Of a DNA stretch of 64,000 nt, positions 26,501 to 38,200 are shown one piece after another. Source of the DNA: Nilaparvata lugens (taxonomy: Eukaryota; Arthropoda; Insecta; Hemiptera; Delphacidae). The translations under genes were made by a program, and so were the position numbers. A model generated the notes under the pieces. It made no database searches, was not told the origin of the DNA, and saw only the letters and a program-made list of their open reading frames with translations. Location: NCBI RefSeq assembly GCF_014356525.2, contig NC_052511.1:33548687-33612686 (forward strand), in the 5' to 3' direction. Numbering within the stretch: position 1 is the first letter of the stretch; every line of letters starts with the position of its first letter.

Positions 26501-26787
26501 GCAGCATTTAGCTCTTCATCGAATTTCATTATAGATTTTATCCTAGATATGGGTAAACGAGTAGGCCTTACAACTTTACTATCAACATCTTCCGCTGGTT
26601 TCTTAGAATCTAACTCGTCATCATCAATTTCTTTTTCCTGGTCATTCTCAGGATTATCATTCTCGATAATGTTGGATTCTTCAACATTTTCTTGTACATT
26701 TGAATTATCACTGTTTATAATTTCTTCATTCTCCTCCAAAGGATCTTTAACATTATTTATATCTTTGTTTTCAATGTTGGCTTCCAT
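20574..26787 (-). CDS. POLE4: DNA polymerase epsilon subunit 4 (POLE4), two coding exons
   Basis: Exon 1 is 26464-26787 (ATG at 26787, GTGAGT donor) and exon 2 is 20574-20717 (CAG acceptor, TAA). They join in phase 0 to give 155 residues. POLE4 pairs with POLE3 as a histone-fold dimer in the leading-strand polymerase. Residues 1-75 are acidic and low in complexity. The histone fold starts at RLPISRIKSIMK (about 78) and continues through QEAVFIITKAT|ELFIEELSKETY, KKKTLQKKDVENA and the family's short FTFLDG tail. The order and the last block fit POLE4 better than CHRAC-type subunits. The 5.7-kb intron contains LINEs. A poly(A) signal lies 23 bases past the stop. The exon 2 used is the inner of two copies. 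Confidence 0.9.
21354..23089 (-). mobile_element. LINE 'A', decayed (copy 2)
   Basis: Equivalent to 15740-17475 within the second copy of the duplication. The protein blocks are the same: FKKGGSESMNNYRSI at 22820-23080, DLNKAFDCVPHG at 22374-22562 and FADDT at 22172-22510. It lies in the POLE4 intron, same strand as the gene. Confidence 0.8.
23090..25500 (-). mobile_element. LINE 'B', jockey/CR1-like, nearly complete RT, 5'-truncated
   Basis: On the minus strand from 25500: the end of the endonuclease (EIGIQIPLVRS), the linker RWNFKKADWERFSKELDK, then the RT region. The latter has AAFIDLSAAYDTVWREG, GLPQGSVLSPLLF and CADDWVLTTQ (23804-24574), and the C-terminus follows to about 23255. A 3' UTR with an AATA-rich end follows. 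Frameshifts occur near 24560 and near 23900. The catalytic box reads CADD where an aromatic residue is usual. The 5' end fades out near 25500. Confidence 0.85.
25860..26085 (+). mobile_element. Possible LINE C-terminal fragment
   Basis: The frame 25877-26080 reads VYNKLPLEIQRSGEIQEILE, which resembles the final helix region of many LINE polymerases (YNxLPxEIRxS...F). It is short and has no other motif, so the call is tentative. It lies in the POLE4 intron on the opposite strand. Confidence 0.35.
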
Positions 26788-28489
26788 TGTTAAATAATTG
26801 ATAACTCAATTGAATTGACAATCTATGAACATATTAGAAAAACTACAAAACTTAATATTTTACGATCTATTAAAGCATAATTTTTTTGAAAAATCTTGAA
26901 ATATTGCAAACAAAACACAGACAGAATACAGAACTTGATTAACCAACACTGTTACTTTTTAACTTTTTATTCACTCTTTCCAACATAACCTATTCACAAA
27001 ATTACACACCAATTTTGGCGGGCATTGTACTTTCACGGCCATCCTAATTACACACCTTCTCAATTATTTCAGTAATTGTAAAAAAATATCATTATCATTC
27101 AATTTCATAAAATGAGACATGAAATGTGATTCAACGATTTTTTCAACTGATTTCAATGAACAATCAACTTTTTTCTTTCATTTTATCATATTTTTTCGTC
27201 TAGTACTATATTTTAGATTTAGAAGGCTATACCGAATTCCGAGGGCCGTGACAGGAGAAAAGGCCGTGACAGGTACAGGACAGGAGAAAGCAACAAAGCA
27301 TGGCCGTGGCCGCTATCGTTTGTGTTGTGTGCTGTTTGATGTCATTTTAATAAAATTTACAGTTTTTAATCAATAGGCTATATTGCAAAAATATTAGGCT
27401 CTTTATTTTTCATTTGGATCACTTTTTAGTGTTAGTATATTTATAACTAAACGTCCAATTTATAAGCTTTATCCAGTGCTTCATTATTTAGTTCACCATT
27501 TTCATCAAATATGTGAGTATTATAATAATATTGTAATAATGTTTCACCATCGATTTTTACTTGAAAAATTTAATTAAAATTTTTCATCTACATTTTCAAC
27601 TTCCTACCATGATATTAGTTTGGCTGTAGTGCCAACGAGTTTATGGTAACTTAGTTAGGTTAGGAATCTGAATTGTTCAACCCAATATCCCATTATACTG
27701 TATGATTAACAGGTATTACCTGTGCTCAGCAAGTATAATTATGTTGAACCTTAAATTGCAAGGATACTTTCTGAAATTAAAAAAAAATATTTATTTCTTA
27801 TCTACATAAGGCTTGAATAAGATAGGTCTATAAGAATGTATAAATTCAATAAATTTTTATGGTAATGTATATTGTAAGAGACTGCCAGTTTACCGAAAAA
27901 CAACATCGCTAAGTAATTGTATCTTATTGGATACCTGTCAGGCTGAGTGATTTTCATGTACTAGCTCAAATTATTATTAATAAACTTCAATGATTTGTTA
28001 TACCTACCGGTAACTTACTTGATACTTCCTTCTACTTACTTACTTGATACTTGAATCCTTCGTCGTTGGCTGGTATGAACCAGAAAAATTGTTTCAGGGA
28101 AGACAAGGGGTATGTCACCTCAGATTCTGATTAGTCCATGGATCTCATGGGAGAATAAAGGCTTATCCTCTAGTTCCGTCTCAGTCTCCGTCTTCTTTGC
28201 ATGTCTATTACATGTCTCTTTATAAGCTATTTATAATGATGACGTGTATTTCCTATCCCGTACATTTACAAGCAAATTGTTGTCGTTATATTGTAGATTA
28301 ATTTTAATTAAATAGTTGATTGAAAGGAAAATTCAATTTTTCTTCCGTCTGTGACCAGTGTATGTACTAAATGAACATTTTCGTTTAATAAAACACAAAA
28401 GTTCAAATATTTACACTTATCTCAAGTTGGCCGATCAAAGAGACTGTCAAAGCTTACAATCTTCTTTTCTTTCAATAAATAGAAAGGGA
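26788..28489. other. POLE4 upstream region, no gene recognised
   Basis: It contains the POLE4 promoter region and a short GC-rich patch with the repeated phrase GGCCGTGACAGG (27243-27275). The rest is AT-rich. The missing first exon of GABP-alpha could lie here, but I found no ATG exon with a matching splice phase that I trust. Confidence 0.4.
27014..27022 (+). promoter_or_regulatory. E2F-like site upstream of POLE4
   Basis: TTTGGCGGG matches the E2F consensus and lies about 230 bp upstream of the POLE4 ATG. Replication-factor genes are classical E2F targets. This is a motif match only. Confidence 0.4.
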
Positions 28490-31200
28490 GGTTAATCAGT
28501 TTCTCTCAGAGCACTTCCTTGAACACTTCTTCATCCAAATCTCGCACCTGCAGTGGAAGTCTATTAAAAATGTTCAATGCGCACATTGGGTAGCAAGTGT
28601 GCAGCTTAGGCTATCTAGAGTAGGGAAGGTCAATGTTGTCTCGGCTTCTAGTTGAGTAGTTATAGATCTTGTCTCTTGCTTGGAGTGTGTGAAGTTGGCC
28701 TTTCAGAAGCACAAGGGAGCTCAGCACATATTGACTGAAGACAGTAAGTATTCCCAGCTTCCTGACAGCGGGCGACAATGCTCCAAGTATGGTAATGATG
28801 TTATAATGCGAACCACTTCTACTGTAGAAGGAGAATTCTCTGCTATCCACGTGCATGACCCCAAAGTGCAATCCTATAATTGATGTGGCTATGAAACAGA
28901 CCGTAGAATGCAGTAACCAGGTAATTCTTTGGAACATGACTTCTCACATTCTGCATCAGAGATGTTACTTTGGAGAGTCGGTTAAATATCATATCAATGT
29001 GTTGGCCCCATGTCAGTGATCAGTCAACCATGAATCCAAGGAACTTGACCTCAGGCCCACCAAAAGGAGACAGACCATGCCTCAGGGTGCACAGAAAATT
29101 TTGTGTCTTCTCTCCATTCATACACAGTCTGTCTGCTCTAAACCATGTGCTTGCTTCCTCCAATAGTTCAGCAGACCACAGTACAGCCAATTGTGGATCT
29201 TCAATCTGAGGAACAACAGAGGGTCAAGAATTGAGCAAAATGTCATGAGATACGCAATCGGATGCCTTGGTGAGGTCACAGAGGGTCATGGCAGTTGAGT
29301 GTTTCTTCTCCATTGCCTCAAGTATGGATCTCACCAAGCGTTGGACAGCATCCGTAGTCGACCTCCCACGGCTAAAACCAAACTGATCCTATGCATATCT
29401 GAATTCTCAAAATAAGCCGAAAGCTTAATGAAGATTCCTTAAGCTTTGCAAAAACCGGAATCAGAGATATAGGTCGGTAATTTGACAACTCTTCAGTATC
29501 ACCCTTTTATGAAGATTGGCACCGTTCTTGAAATCTTCTATAGATCAGAAAATATCTGGACCTTGTTCCAGGCAGCTGCTGATTAGTCTGCTAATTGGTG
29601 AGGCTATTGAAGAAATCTGCCATCATAAGAAAGGTAGACAAGCCCTCGAGCCACTCGAGCTCTTTTAAGGTAGCCATTTAAAATTTTTACCAAGTCCATA
29701 GGTGTCACTCTTTTCCACCTGTCAATACACAGCTCTGTAATGGTACTCTGTCCACCGCACATGCTGTAGTTTCTGTAGAAGCACCAACAATTTGGTAACA
29801 AAGTGAACAAACGAATTGTTGAAATCATCTGGACTTGCATTTTTAGGCAGAGCAAACTCTTTTTAGACTTATTTATAATATTCCAGGCTGCCTTACAGGG
29901 GTTTGTAGCTTGACTCAAGCTGGATAAGCAATTTCAGCAAAAAAATTGGTGATAGATTTTCTTAAGTCTGAGGTATGAAGTGTAGTACCTATTCCTCAGT
30001 TCATCACTGGTGGCAGATTTACAAAGACTATTTGCCAGAATCACTAAGGCTAATATTGGCCAATTCCAAAGTTTGTAGACAACTAACTAACGTTGGGCCA
30101 ATTCAGTCATGTACCATGAGCTCTGAACTTTATTTTCCAACCTATGCTTCCTTTCTATATTCACAATAGGCCGTTAAGATCTCATTGGGAAAAAACTATC
30201 AAACAGAGAATTAAATTTCCCAAAGAACTGTACAATCCAAAAGCCAATCGAGGCTAACTGTCCACAATAATTGTACTCCAATCCACTCTTTCCAGTGGAC
30301 AAGTAAGTAATGGAATGTTGCATTCATCAATTTTTCTATGAGTAAAAGTATACCTTGCACACCAATCAGGGACATCCTTCACCTCCTCACACAAACCGAA
30401 AATGTCCATCACAAGGGTTTGATAATCGGCCACAACATTTTCCACTACCTCCACACTATAATCCCAAGAGTTCAAATTGGTAACAACTGTGTCAATACAT
30501 GCATCACCTCATGTTGGTGCTCTATTGCTAATGAACAAGCAAAAAGTCTTTAATAACTTGTTGAAACATTTTTCACTTGAACTGCATTTTTCTAAAAGAA
30601 TGTTGCACATAATAATATAATGTTCAACAAGGGAAATTGAGACTTCCCTCCAACATATCATAATATAATGTTCAACAATGGAAATTAAGACTTCCCTCCA
30701 ACATATAAAAAAAAACAATTGATGCCACTAGTTGAAGGTCTGTACACTGACATAACAATAATTGAGCAACGCTGGTAAGATACTGCTGACACTTCAAGTA
30801 TAAAGCCACTGCAAAAAATGTTCAGGTCAATTGATTTAGTATCCAAACCCAACCTTCTTTCTACATATATAGCGGTACCACCACCAATCAAAGTATCTCT
30901 ACAGTATGAATCAACTATAGTCAGATTATCAATATTTTGATAATATTAGTTTCATCAGCCTTCAGCCAATGTTCACAAATTGTAAAAAGTAAGGGTTAAT
31001 CTGTTCAACCCAGAGGCTTAGTGACCCAAACTTGGTGCAAAGGCACTGTACATTTAAAAAACAATTCCTCGCTTTGGTTCCACTACACATCAATTTAACA
31101 TCAGTGCTATTAACAGATGCAGTATTTACAAGACTAGTATTGTTTTGATTTGAGATTATTTTGCTCGGCCTCTTTTTAAGTCCAACCACAGACCTTTTTT
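28490..31200 (-). mobile_element. Decayed LINE with endonuclease and RT remnants, minus strand
   Basis: From 31200 downwards the minus strand shows endonuclease-like pieces: LNVQCLCTKFGSLSLWVEQI (30962-31189), GGGTAIYVERRLG and SIIVMSVYRPSTSG (30685-30891), then RYTFTHRKIDECNIPLL (30254-30475). The linker follows (CKAAWNIINKSKK, 29604-29918), then RT motifs readable only across many frameshifts (FGFSRGRSTTDAV near 29370) and the C-terminal FHSHINY..ALWGHA region near 28860. The catalytic YxDD region is missing, so there is an internal deletion. Long dead. Confidence 0.75.
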
Positions 31201-31380
31201 CGCTGAGAATTTTAAACTTCTATGAATATTAACCACGTAATTTTGACAAAATAGTAAATAATTGTTGTCTTTTCTTAATTAATTTTTCTATTGTTGTCAA
31301 TTGAATTTGATAGGATAATACTTTCAATTTTCAGTATGGAACTGTTGAACTATAATTCAATCTATTTGTGTTCTTCACAG

Positions 31381-31745
31381 ACCCTTGCGCGGAGCGTGGG
31401 TGACACCTGCTCGTAGTCAATAAAGTTGGCGAAAAATATCCTATACTATTAAACGAGCAATTTCTGTTTATTTTATGTTTGTATGTCACCGGATCTCGGA
31501 AACGGCTCCAACGTTTCTCACGAAATATTGAACAAAATAGGTTTATGATATAAAGATTCGATTGTACTTGGTCTCAACCCTTGGATAACTCGCTGAAGGA
31601 CATAAAAAGGATAATAAATTCATCCTTGGAAAAACAGCTAGAAATTTTGTCGTCTGTTGATAATGGAAGTGAGTGAGCGAGTTTGTGTGTGTCTATTTAT
31701 GCCTCAGGTGTTCTATTGCAATCAATAAGCTGATCTCACAAAAAT
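31381..31745 (+). repeat. Interspersed repeat (also at 11165-11340, minus)
   Basis: It starts with a GC-richer head (GCGGAGCGTGGGTGACACC), continues with CGGATCTCGGAAACGGCTCC, and ends with the block shared with the minus copy (ATCCTTGGAAAAACAG ... GAGTGAGCGAGTT). Non-coding. Confidence 0.5.
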
Positions 31746-32203
31746 ATTAATCCGGCAAGAAAAACTTTTTTTTGTTTATTTTTTTTAGAAAATATGTTGC
31801 AATTAGAAAGTCCAAAATAGTAACGAGATGCTATTGGTGTAGAACAGTACATAATATATTAAGAAATATTGTACAAAAATAGTATATCATTCTAAATATA
31901 AACTATACAATTTATTACAGTTTCCTCTCTCCTTGAAAATTTTCTATGCTTTTGTACTTCAGAGCGAAGCTCGGTTTCCCGATATTCTTCCCTTAAGGCT
32001 CGTGTTAGACTGTAAAAGTACATCAAAGGTTTTCCAGATAGGTAATAACAGCATAAAATAACCAATATCGTCCCATGACACACTCAGTCACTTGGTGCTC
32101 TAATGTGATATGAGCCGTATACTGTATACTTGTCATTTTGATTATTAAACTCTATTATCCATTGACATAGGCACAATCAAGACAATAATTTCGCTTTTTA
32201 CAG

Positions 32204-35200
32204 GATATACTTGGAGAACGGCTCTCAAGGAATAAGTTCAGATGAAACTGAATCATCAAACTACGTTCTTCCAGACCAAATTGATAGTGTGAGACATCTA
32301 TTGCAAGATGAAGGAATGATAGTAGTTAAGGACGATGACAGTGGTAAGTTACTCTTAATTTTTATATTTGAAGTTATCAATCAACACTCTGCGTATCTGA
32401 AATGTTTATTATATTTTTGATTTAAAAAATATGTTATACAGTTTATAACCACTTAGTGGAGAAAGAAAAGCAGTCTGTGTTTCAATCTCCAAATTCAGTT
32501 AAGTTTTCAATTTTACCTTTACTCATTTTGTAAATTAATGATCTAATTTAAAAATTATGTTACCCGCTCATCTTTTTGCACTAATTTTCGACGTTTCCAC
32601 ATTTTGCTTTTTAAAACTAGTTTATTGACTGCATGCTATACTTTTGAGTTTGATTTACAGTTTTTATAATGATTTTTTGCGTTTAGAGCATAAATTACTG
32701 AAAAGATAACTTAGAATAGACTTTTACTACCGTGACTCATCGAAGAGGTGAGTAGTTATCTCATTATTACTCAACTGATATTTTTTTATAAGTTCAAATT
32801 CTCAGCTTTTTTATTATTTATAAAAATATGAAAATATAAATAACTCTAAAGACGGTACCTATTTTATTGATGTTATTTTTATTTGGAACTTATTAAAATT
32901 GTTTTCTTCTTTGATTGGAGAGAATTCCAATCTTAAATCGACTCCCCAATTACATCTTATTTGAAGATGGTTTTAGAACTCCAAAAACAAAGGTTGGTTA
33001 TGAACCAACTGTCAGCTATTAAGTTATATATCTTATATAATTATAGGCTATATACTTTTCTAGTTTTGTGCTTATACATTCTTGGACTTTGGAATAATCC
33101 TTGTCAGCCCAAGCATATTCGAGCAAGTAGACCATATCTGTTGAAATCTTTAACATTTTTTGAATTGTTACAATTTTCAAATTCTGTAATATTGTTTAAA
33201 ATTTGAGCACCAATCTTGAAAACTCCTGATTAGTTCGTTAATTTTTCACTGTATTTTTATTTTGTTGGAATTTTTTTCTCATTATATTTTTATAAAATGT
33301 TCTCCACACTACAGTTCTGTCCACAGCCGATACATGGAATTCAGTTATCGATATTGACAAGATCGAACTGACAGATATTGCTACAGGAGCTACTTTAATG
33401 CCGGGTGGTGGGCATCAGTTTAAGTTGGATGACGGTAATTAACAGGCTTACTGAAAATAAAGCTTATTTTCACCTTTTCTTTGATAACATAGTTTGTAAT
33501 CATTCAAGTTCTTATTACTGGGAGCTAGAATAATTTATTTAGAATGAAAGTATGACTATCACTTCATTCTAATTCAGATTGAAACCTGTATATGTAACCC
33601 AATCATTGAATTTTGGGTCCCAAAACTATCGGATCCCAATGTACAGAATATTCATTTTTATTTCACCCAACTTCTACCATTTTTATTATCATCCTCTGTA
33701 CACATCAATGGGATATGTGAGTGGCTTCCCTAAATAAATAGCTATTTATGAATTAAGAACGTGATGCGCGACTTTATCGCTCACGCAAAACAATAATTTT
33801 GCAAGAGCGATAAAGAAGCATTACGCGCGAATTACATACAAAATTTTTTCTTCAACTGCCCAAACCTGTTAAATTACTTATATCGGCGGAGTTACAATTA
33901 CCGACTTTTTAGGTTAAGATCTGACCTTTTGGCGAGCTGCTTACCATCAGCTGATCAGCGAGCGTAAAGAAACTCTTCTGCGCATGCGCGAATGATTACC
34001 GAGCGTAAAGAAAATCTACTGCGCATGCGCGGATGGTTAGCGAGCGAAAAAGTAGATTCTCCTCAGCAATAAGCTGTTTTACGAGGAGAATTGAGTATGT
34101 AAATTCTTTTTTACGCGCAGTTGTAGAAAAAATATATGTCCAAAATAATATCATTTAATAATAATAATAATAATTTATCTGCCAAAATGACACTACATTA
34201 TAAAACTTACAACAATTTCAATTTTACAATACAATTAAATCAATAATTAAGTTTTTTACAATAGAACAAAATAAATTATTACTGTTGGCACATCCAGCAA
34301 GGAAAACCTGAGCGCCTGCTGAAATTATAAAATATCCTTAGTCACATTAATCCTATTTATTTTTTCTATTCACATATTTATTTGTTCTACTGAGACCCAA
34401 ATTTCCCTTATTTTCTGTCACAATGCCAACATGATATAAAAGCAATAAATACCGAATTATTTTGTAGACTTGTTATGAATATAATAAATAACATGACCAA
34501 CCATTTATAAGAAGTAATACCTGCGTCTGTATCTATCCAGCTTCTAAAGATATCATTGTAGGTATTCTGTTTCTACACTGGTATCCGGTTCTCTACCCAA
34601 ATATACCAAATTTTTTATCCAATTAGCCTTTAAAAACTCACTGTACTCTCTTAGAATTTTTCGGCCTTTTTCATTTCTCATCTGTCAATCACAATTCATT
34701 TTCAAAATACTAATTCAGTTTGGCATGCAAACAATTCTCATGGTGGAGGATAATCATTCTGATGACTTACCATACCTCATCATTTCAAGGTAAATTTATT
34801 TTTACTTTACTTCGTTCAAATTTCATGAATTTGCATTCTTCCCTTTGTATGTTGTTGACATTTCGATTTTGTAGTGCAATTTCAAATCCTAATTTATTGT
34901 CGTAGTAGAATAGTAATCTTAATAAATGTAGGTTTAGTATGATAGTCTTAATATGCTTCTTACAAAAACTTGTAAGAAAATTGTTGGATAAAGAATGATA
35001 TTTTTAGTATGGCTTCTTGTTGGTGAGTCGATTCATTTGTTTATACTCTGGTCTCTTACAAGAAGATGCCATCCATCATATTTATTTTAGCCGTCAATGA
35101 ACCATCCGAAAATTCATTAAGTGCCGTTTGCACAGTGACAGTTCAAACTAAATTTCATTTTAAACTGGATCATATCATAAGTCTCGTTCGTTCTGGTTGA

Positions 35201-38200
35201 TTTTGAGTTTCAGCCACTAGCTGATTAAATTCAGTTTAAGCTTTGACTGTGCAAACGGCCCTGAATAAATGTTCAAATCAAATATTAATGACATTTGAAG
35301 ATAATTTCAATTTTAGATAGCACTGATACATTTTAATATCCTTGGGGTTTCAAGTTTAAATGAGGAAAACTGACGAATCACAAAATTTATATTTGCATTC
35401 AATGCACAATTTTATATTTTTAAGATGTACCATTTTAGCAATCCAGACTGGTTCAAATTACACAAGCCGTAAACTTGTTAAGCTCATATCTGCGCATAAA
35501 TGCATTCTGCCGTCCTAAATGTATAAAAAAAACTGGTTTGAAATATTTCAGTATTTCAAGATTTATTTGAGGAATCTTTAATATTTAATAGATTTTATTA
35601 AAATATACATAATTTTTCTGAAGCAGTACACTTTGAACTTACTCTATTTGATTTTAATAGAAAAATAGTGTTATCTTCAAGGGATAAATTGTTTTTTTCA
35701 CGTGATGATTGTGATTTGTGATACAGTAGGCCTAATTGATGACGAATTGTTGCAGACCAATTAGTGATGCTTCCCCCAGACATGGCTGACGACGGAGCTG
35801 GCAATTTGTACGATCAGCTGGACAATGACAATTCAACCAACGACTTTCACATTTCCGATTTCAGGTTAGTAAGCTGAACTTATCTTATTAGTTATTAATT
35901 TCCTCATCAACTAAATACCCGTAGTAGGTACTTCTTTTAGATGTCGTGTTTGAGTCTGTAAGATAATTTACATCATACTTTACATATTACTACTAATTAC
36001 TTTCTACATATTTATAAAAAAACAAATCCTATTGAAAATGTTTGTTAGAATATTACTTTTTGCTTCCCCTATCTCCTACTTGATTAGAGTTTTGAAATTA
36101 ATTATTGATTTCAATCATTAATATCATTCTGTTAGAAACGATCTGGGGCCCGTTTCTGTGAAGTCACAAGTTACTTTTACTCCTTGAATTTTAATGGAAC
36201 AGATGATTTTGAATTGACTAGTGAAACCAGCCCTTCTAATAACTACAAGAGACCCCCTGGGTTGAAGAACTAGATCATGAACTGTTGTATGTTGTACCGT
36301 GATATTCGAAACTTGTAATTATACAGAGTAGGTGAGAATTATTATGGAAACAGCTAAATATCTCTTTTACAAGTATGTTATTACTGTAGTAGGTTCCATG
36401 GGAATCCTATTCCAATTGAAAAAAAAACTTTCTGTCGCTTCAAAAATTTTGTCCGCCATCTTAGATCCGTCATATGCATCCAACCCCATTTCGAATCCAA
36501 CTTAATTTTGAATCCAACTTCATTTTTTCTAATGGGAAGGTGGTAATGTGATACATGATTCCGATACAGAATTTCAAAGGAAAATTAATGGCGAAACCCG
36601 CACATCGATATATCAAAACGTTTCAATGATCTCAATATTATTATTAATATAATATTAATATAAATAATCATATTATTACCTTCAAATGTTGAGATCATTG
36701 AGACGTTTTGATATATCGATGTGCGGGTTTCGCCATTAATTTTCCTTTGAAATATATTATATTATATATAATATAACTATAATATAGTCCAGTCAAATGG
36801 TCGTTTTTCAGGAAACAGCCCCGAAAGAATTTTTCTCGTCGATTCAATATGTATTTTGAGGCAATATGAGATACGCGACTTTGAATATGCGACACTGTGG
36901 AAATGATTAACGAATCAAAATTTTTTCGCATATTCAAATTTCGCAATTCCGTTTTTTTTCATTTCCGGTTACCGAGATACACAGTTTTGAATATAGAAAT
37001 TGGTCATTTTTCTGTGTATTTGAATAGGGGCTAAAATACACTAAAAGAGGATTTTTTTATTTTTTCATCAAATTTCAGTTTTGATACATGATTTTGAACC
37101 GCCTTGACGAGCTGAGAAGAATGATCTGTAGTACGAGGAGATCTGATCATTCTGTCAAAAGTTATAGGCCTAAGTGTTTAAAGTTTTGATCCTTGACGTA
37201 TCCTTATGACGTACCCCCCCCCCACTAGGAAATACTGAAATTAAATGTTTTGTAACGGGTGATTCTCATAGAAAATAACCCTCGTGAGATGATTTCAGTC
37301 GAAATATGTATTTTTTGTTAGGAAGGCCTTGCAAAGGTATTCTAATGAAAAATTTGTATTTTGGCTGTAGGAAATAATTTTTTATTTTTGGGTGTATTCC
37401 CCTCCCCCCACTACTAAATTCAAAAATTCCTAAGGAATCCTGTTCATAATGAATTGTTCTTTCACGTGATGTGTGGTTTTTTATCTATACTAGAAAAATA
37501 TCCAAGTTGTATAGGGTAGAAGTGGTAGGTTTGCATAATTTTGAAAACCCATTAAAAAATACCCCTTTTTGAAAATTCGTAGCTCCGGAACCTAGAATGG
37601 TAGAATCCTGCGTGACCACTCAATTTATTGGAAATTTTATTCTCTTTAATTTTGTCGAGAATGATTTTTCTTGAGAAACTCAAGGTTTACGAGATAAAAT
37701 GGATAAAAGTCCGAAATTTTGAGGGTTTTGGGGGTGAAGCCGCCCTCTGGCGTGTCAGCACATCTCAGATTTGAATTCAGCGCCTCAAAATACATATAGA
37801 GCCATCGAAAAAAATTCTTTCGGGGCTGTTTCCTGAAAAACGACCATTTGACTGGACTAATAAATTATACAAAAATGAAATGCATGAGTACGGTTCCTAA
37901 ACATTGAATGCACACATCCTAAACTAACACACATCAAGTGTTAGTGAACACTAATAGTAGCTTCTACTCACATTTAAACACTTTGAACAGAAAAATGTGT
38001 CATAGCAACTGCTATCACAAGTAGTTTTAATTCCGTGAATGTCAGACACAGACTGACGTTAACTGAAGCGAGTTAATATAGAACTTATAATTCAGCTGAA
38101 ATCATGTGTCGGCGCATAAAGTCTGTCTGTCTGACAGTCAGTGTGACAACTGCCAAATAATAGCATCAGCTTCTTTTAATGAATGGAAAAATTACAGAAA

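Noticed and set aside
36571..37857. CRISPR-like or viral structures among the inverted repeats
   Set aside because: No regularly spaced short repeats occur, and the context is a eukaryotic intron. Foldback transposons explain the pattern.
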